A stretch of 6,238 nt of DNA from the NCBI GenBank assembly GCA_025936615.1, contig JAICSZ010000142.1, positions 1 to 6,238 of the forward strand. The letters run 5' to 3'. This DNA is from Pedococcus sp. (lineage in GTDB: Bacteria > Actinomycetota > Actinomycetes > Actinomycetales > Dermatophilaceae). Under the pieces are notes generated by a model. The model ran no database searches. It was given only the letters and a program-made list of their open reading frames with translations, and was not told the DNA's origin. The number at the start of each line of letters is the position of its first letter. Positions within the stretch are counted from its first letter, which is position 1. Made by a program: the position numbers and the translations under genes. Of the stretch, positions 5,327 to 6,238 are shown one piece after another.

Positions 5327-5911
5327 ATGCGACGACGCACCCTTGATGCCCTGCTCACGACGGGCGGCCTCATTGTCGCCGCAGTACTCCTCGTCGCGGG
5401 TGGGCTTCTCACTTGGGCCAACAGCTTTGTGGGCGACAACGTCCACACCCAGCTCGCAGCCCAGAACATCTACTTCCCGAAGGCCGGCAGCGACCAGCTG
5501 AAGGACCCGAAGGTGCAGCCGTACCTCGAGCAGTACGCGGGACAGCAGCTGGTCACCGGCGCCCAGGCCAAGGCCTACGCCGACCACTTCATCAAGGTGC
5601 ACCTCGATGAGGCCACCGGTGGCAAGACCTACTCCGAGCTGAGCAACGCGGCTCGGGCGAACCCGAACGACCAGAAGGCAGCTGGCCTGGTCGACCTCGC
5701 CTTCAAGGGTGAGACGCTGCGTGGCCTGCTGCTCAACGCCTACGCCTTCGGCACCATGGGCAAGATCGCCATGTATGCCGCGTGGGCCAGCTTCGTCGGA
5801 GCCGCCGCCATGCTCCTGCTGACCCTCCTCGGGTTCATGCACCTGCGGCGGGTCCCCGCCGAGCAGGAGGTCCGCCTGGGAGGAGTCCAGCCCACGCCAG
5901 CGATGGCCTGA
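5327..5911 (+). CDS. Two-helix membrane protein of unknown function
   Basis: This 194-aa protein has an N-terminal MRRR followed by a hydrophobic helix (about 8-30), a polar region of about 115 residues (31-145), a second hydrophobic helix (about 147-172) and a short basic C-terminal tail starting HLRR. By the positive-inside rule both ends are cytoplasmic and the middle is extracytoplasmic. The middle contains NIYFPKAG, YLEQYAGQQLVTGAQAKAYA and LRGLLLNAYAFGTMG, a pattern I recall from actinobacterial proteins often labelled aromatic ring-opening dioxygenase LigA; nothing here supports that enzymatic label. There are no cysteines, no haem CXXCH and no recognisable catalytic motif. Base composition and spacing match its neighbours. 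It has its own DosR-like box and promoter and a strong terminator, so it is probably a single-gene unit of the hypoxia regulon. Function unknown; a role in the envelope or in membrane integrity would only be a guess. Confidence 0.85.
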   Translation: MRRRTLDALLTTGGLIVAAVLLVAGGLLTWANSFVGDNVHTQLAAQNIYFPKAGSDQLKDPKVQPYLEQYAGQQLVTGAQAKAYADHFIKVHLDEATGGKTYSELSNAARANPNDQKAAGLVDLAFKGETLRGLLLNAYAFGTMGKIAMYAAWASFVGAAAMLLLTLLGFMHLRRVPAEQEVRLGGVQPTPAMA

Positions 5912-5922
5912 GCCACTGACCG

Positions 5923-5959
5923 GAGGGTCCCCGTCGCCGATGGTGCGGCGGGGACCCTC
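5923..5959 (+). terminator. Strong hairpin terminator after the membrane-protein gene
   Basis: Arms 5923-5937 and 5945-5959 form a 15-bp stem (14 Watson-Crick pairs plus one G-T) around a 7-base loop, starting 11 bases after the stop codon. No T tract follows, which is common for actinobacterial hairpin terminators. It lies between convergent genes and could also stop read-through from the cupin side. Confidence 0.82.
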
Positions 5960-6001
5960 TCCATGCGCGTGGCGTGGGTTCGTCTTCGTCGCCAAGGGAT
6001 G

Positions 6002-6037
6002 GACAGGCGCAGGACTTCCTCGAGTCCCTGACCTGTC
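6002..6037 (-). terminator. Interrupted hairpin downstream of the cupin gene
   Basis: GACAGG/CCTGTC (6002-6007, 6032-6037) and GGACT/AGTCC (6012-6016, 6023-6027) pair around a 4x4 internal loop and a 6-base loop. It follows the 8-bp hairpin at 6036-6054 in the direction of cupin transcription and may assist termination. Weak evidence on its own. Confidence 0.35.
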
Positions 6038-6054
6038 GGCGCAGCGTGCGCCGA
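6036..6054 (-). terminator. Hairpin just after the cupin stop codon
   Basis: TCGGCGCA (6036-6043) and TGCGCCGA (6047-6054) form a perfect 8-bp stem with a 3-base loop, four bases past the minus-strand stop at 6059. No T tract. Position and stability suit a terminator for the cupin gene. Confidence 0.55.
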
Positions 6055-6058
6055 GGCC

Positions 6059-6238
6059 TCAGCGCAGCGCGACCGTCAGCAGGACGATGGAGTCCTCGAT
6101 GGCCTCGACGCCGTGCCGGAACGGTGGGATGGCAACCAGCCCGCCAGCCGACACCACCCACTCGGCTCCGTCGGCGGCATACATGCGGGCGCGTCCGGTG
6201 AGGACGTGGAAGGTGGCGGCCGGCGGTGACTCGTGCTC
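6059..6238 (-). CDS. Cupin-domain protein, C-terminal part only
   Basis: The last 59 codons of a gene entering from the right edge are visible; the start lies outside the window. The translation begins EHESPPAATFHVLTGRARMY and continues to SAGGLVAIPPFRHGVEAIEDSIVLLTVALR. This is the typical small single-domain cupin_2 pattern: a strand ending in a turn and VLTGRARM, then the second cupin motif G(X)5PXXXXH with Gly33, Pro39 and His42 of the fragment. The glycine-to-proline spacing and the histidine fit a metal-binding site on a beta barrel, with the remaining metal ligands expected upstream. The substrate cannot be told from this fragment. It is convergent with the membrane-protein gene and separated from it by hairpins. 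Whether it belongs to the hypoxia regulon depends on its promoter, which is not in view. Confidence 0.82.
   Translation of the reverse strand, partial: EHESPPAATFHVLTGRARMYAADGAEWVVSAGGLVAIPPFRHGVEAIEDSIVLLTVALR

Noticed and set aside
1..6238. CRISPR arrays, tRNA/rRNA genes, insertion sequences, attachment sites
   Set aside because: No repeated spacer structure, no tRNA-like or rRNA-like sequence, and no transposase or integrase coding region was found on either strand.

Overview
This is a GC-rich actinobacterial window: Shine-Dalgarno AGGAGG motifs, GTG starts, and strong third-position G/C bias that creates many antisense shadow frames. Proteins resemble those of Micrococcales/Propionibacteriales-type soil actinomycetes, but genus cannot be fixed from the sequence alone. 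The content is a DosR/DevR-type hypoxia (redox, NO/CO) dormancy module: a haem-GAF sensor histidine kinase, its NarL/LuxR-type response regulator, two tandem-domain universal stress proteins (USPs), two small split-barrel pyridoxamine-phosphate-oxidase-like flavoproteins, a small two-helix membrane protein of unknown function, and the 3' end of a cupin gene.

Layout. Plus strand, 2-1663: DevS/DosT-like kinase. 1713-2660: USP 1. 2717-3361: DevR/DosR-like regulator. Minus strand, 4678-3755: USP 2, translationally coupled by an ATGA overlap to PPOX-like protein 1 (3758-3330), whose 3' end overlaps the regulator's 3' end by 32 bp. Plus strand again, 4786-5241: PPOX-like protein 2, divergent from USP 2. 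5327-5911: membrane protein, closed by a strong hairpin at 5923-5959. The partial cupin (6238-6059) converges from the right, with its own hairpins downstream of its stop.

Regulation is the most interesting part. Three copies of a DosR-like box sharing the pattern RGGACCTWSGNCCCT lie at 1664-1678, 4736-4750 and 5225-5239. Placing a start site 42.5 bp from each box centre gives, in all four possible downstream directions, a hexamer with A at -11 and T at -7. For USP 1 and PPOX-like protein 2 the predicted +1 falls exactly on the A of an ATG, which suggests leaderless mRNAs. For USP 2 and the membrane protein it gives short leaders that contain a good ribosome binding site. The middle box would serve both divergent genes symmetrically.

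Inferred working model: the kinase senses O2/NO/CO or redox state through haem bound by His150, phosphorylates Asp55 of the regulator, and the regulator activates usp1(-devR), usp2-ppox1, ppox2 and the membrane-protein gene. No part looks like a wholly new class of system. The novel aspects are the gene order, the symmetrical promoter architecture, the convergent overlap between regulator and target, and the uncharacterised membrane protein in the apparent regulon.
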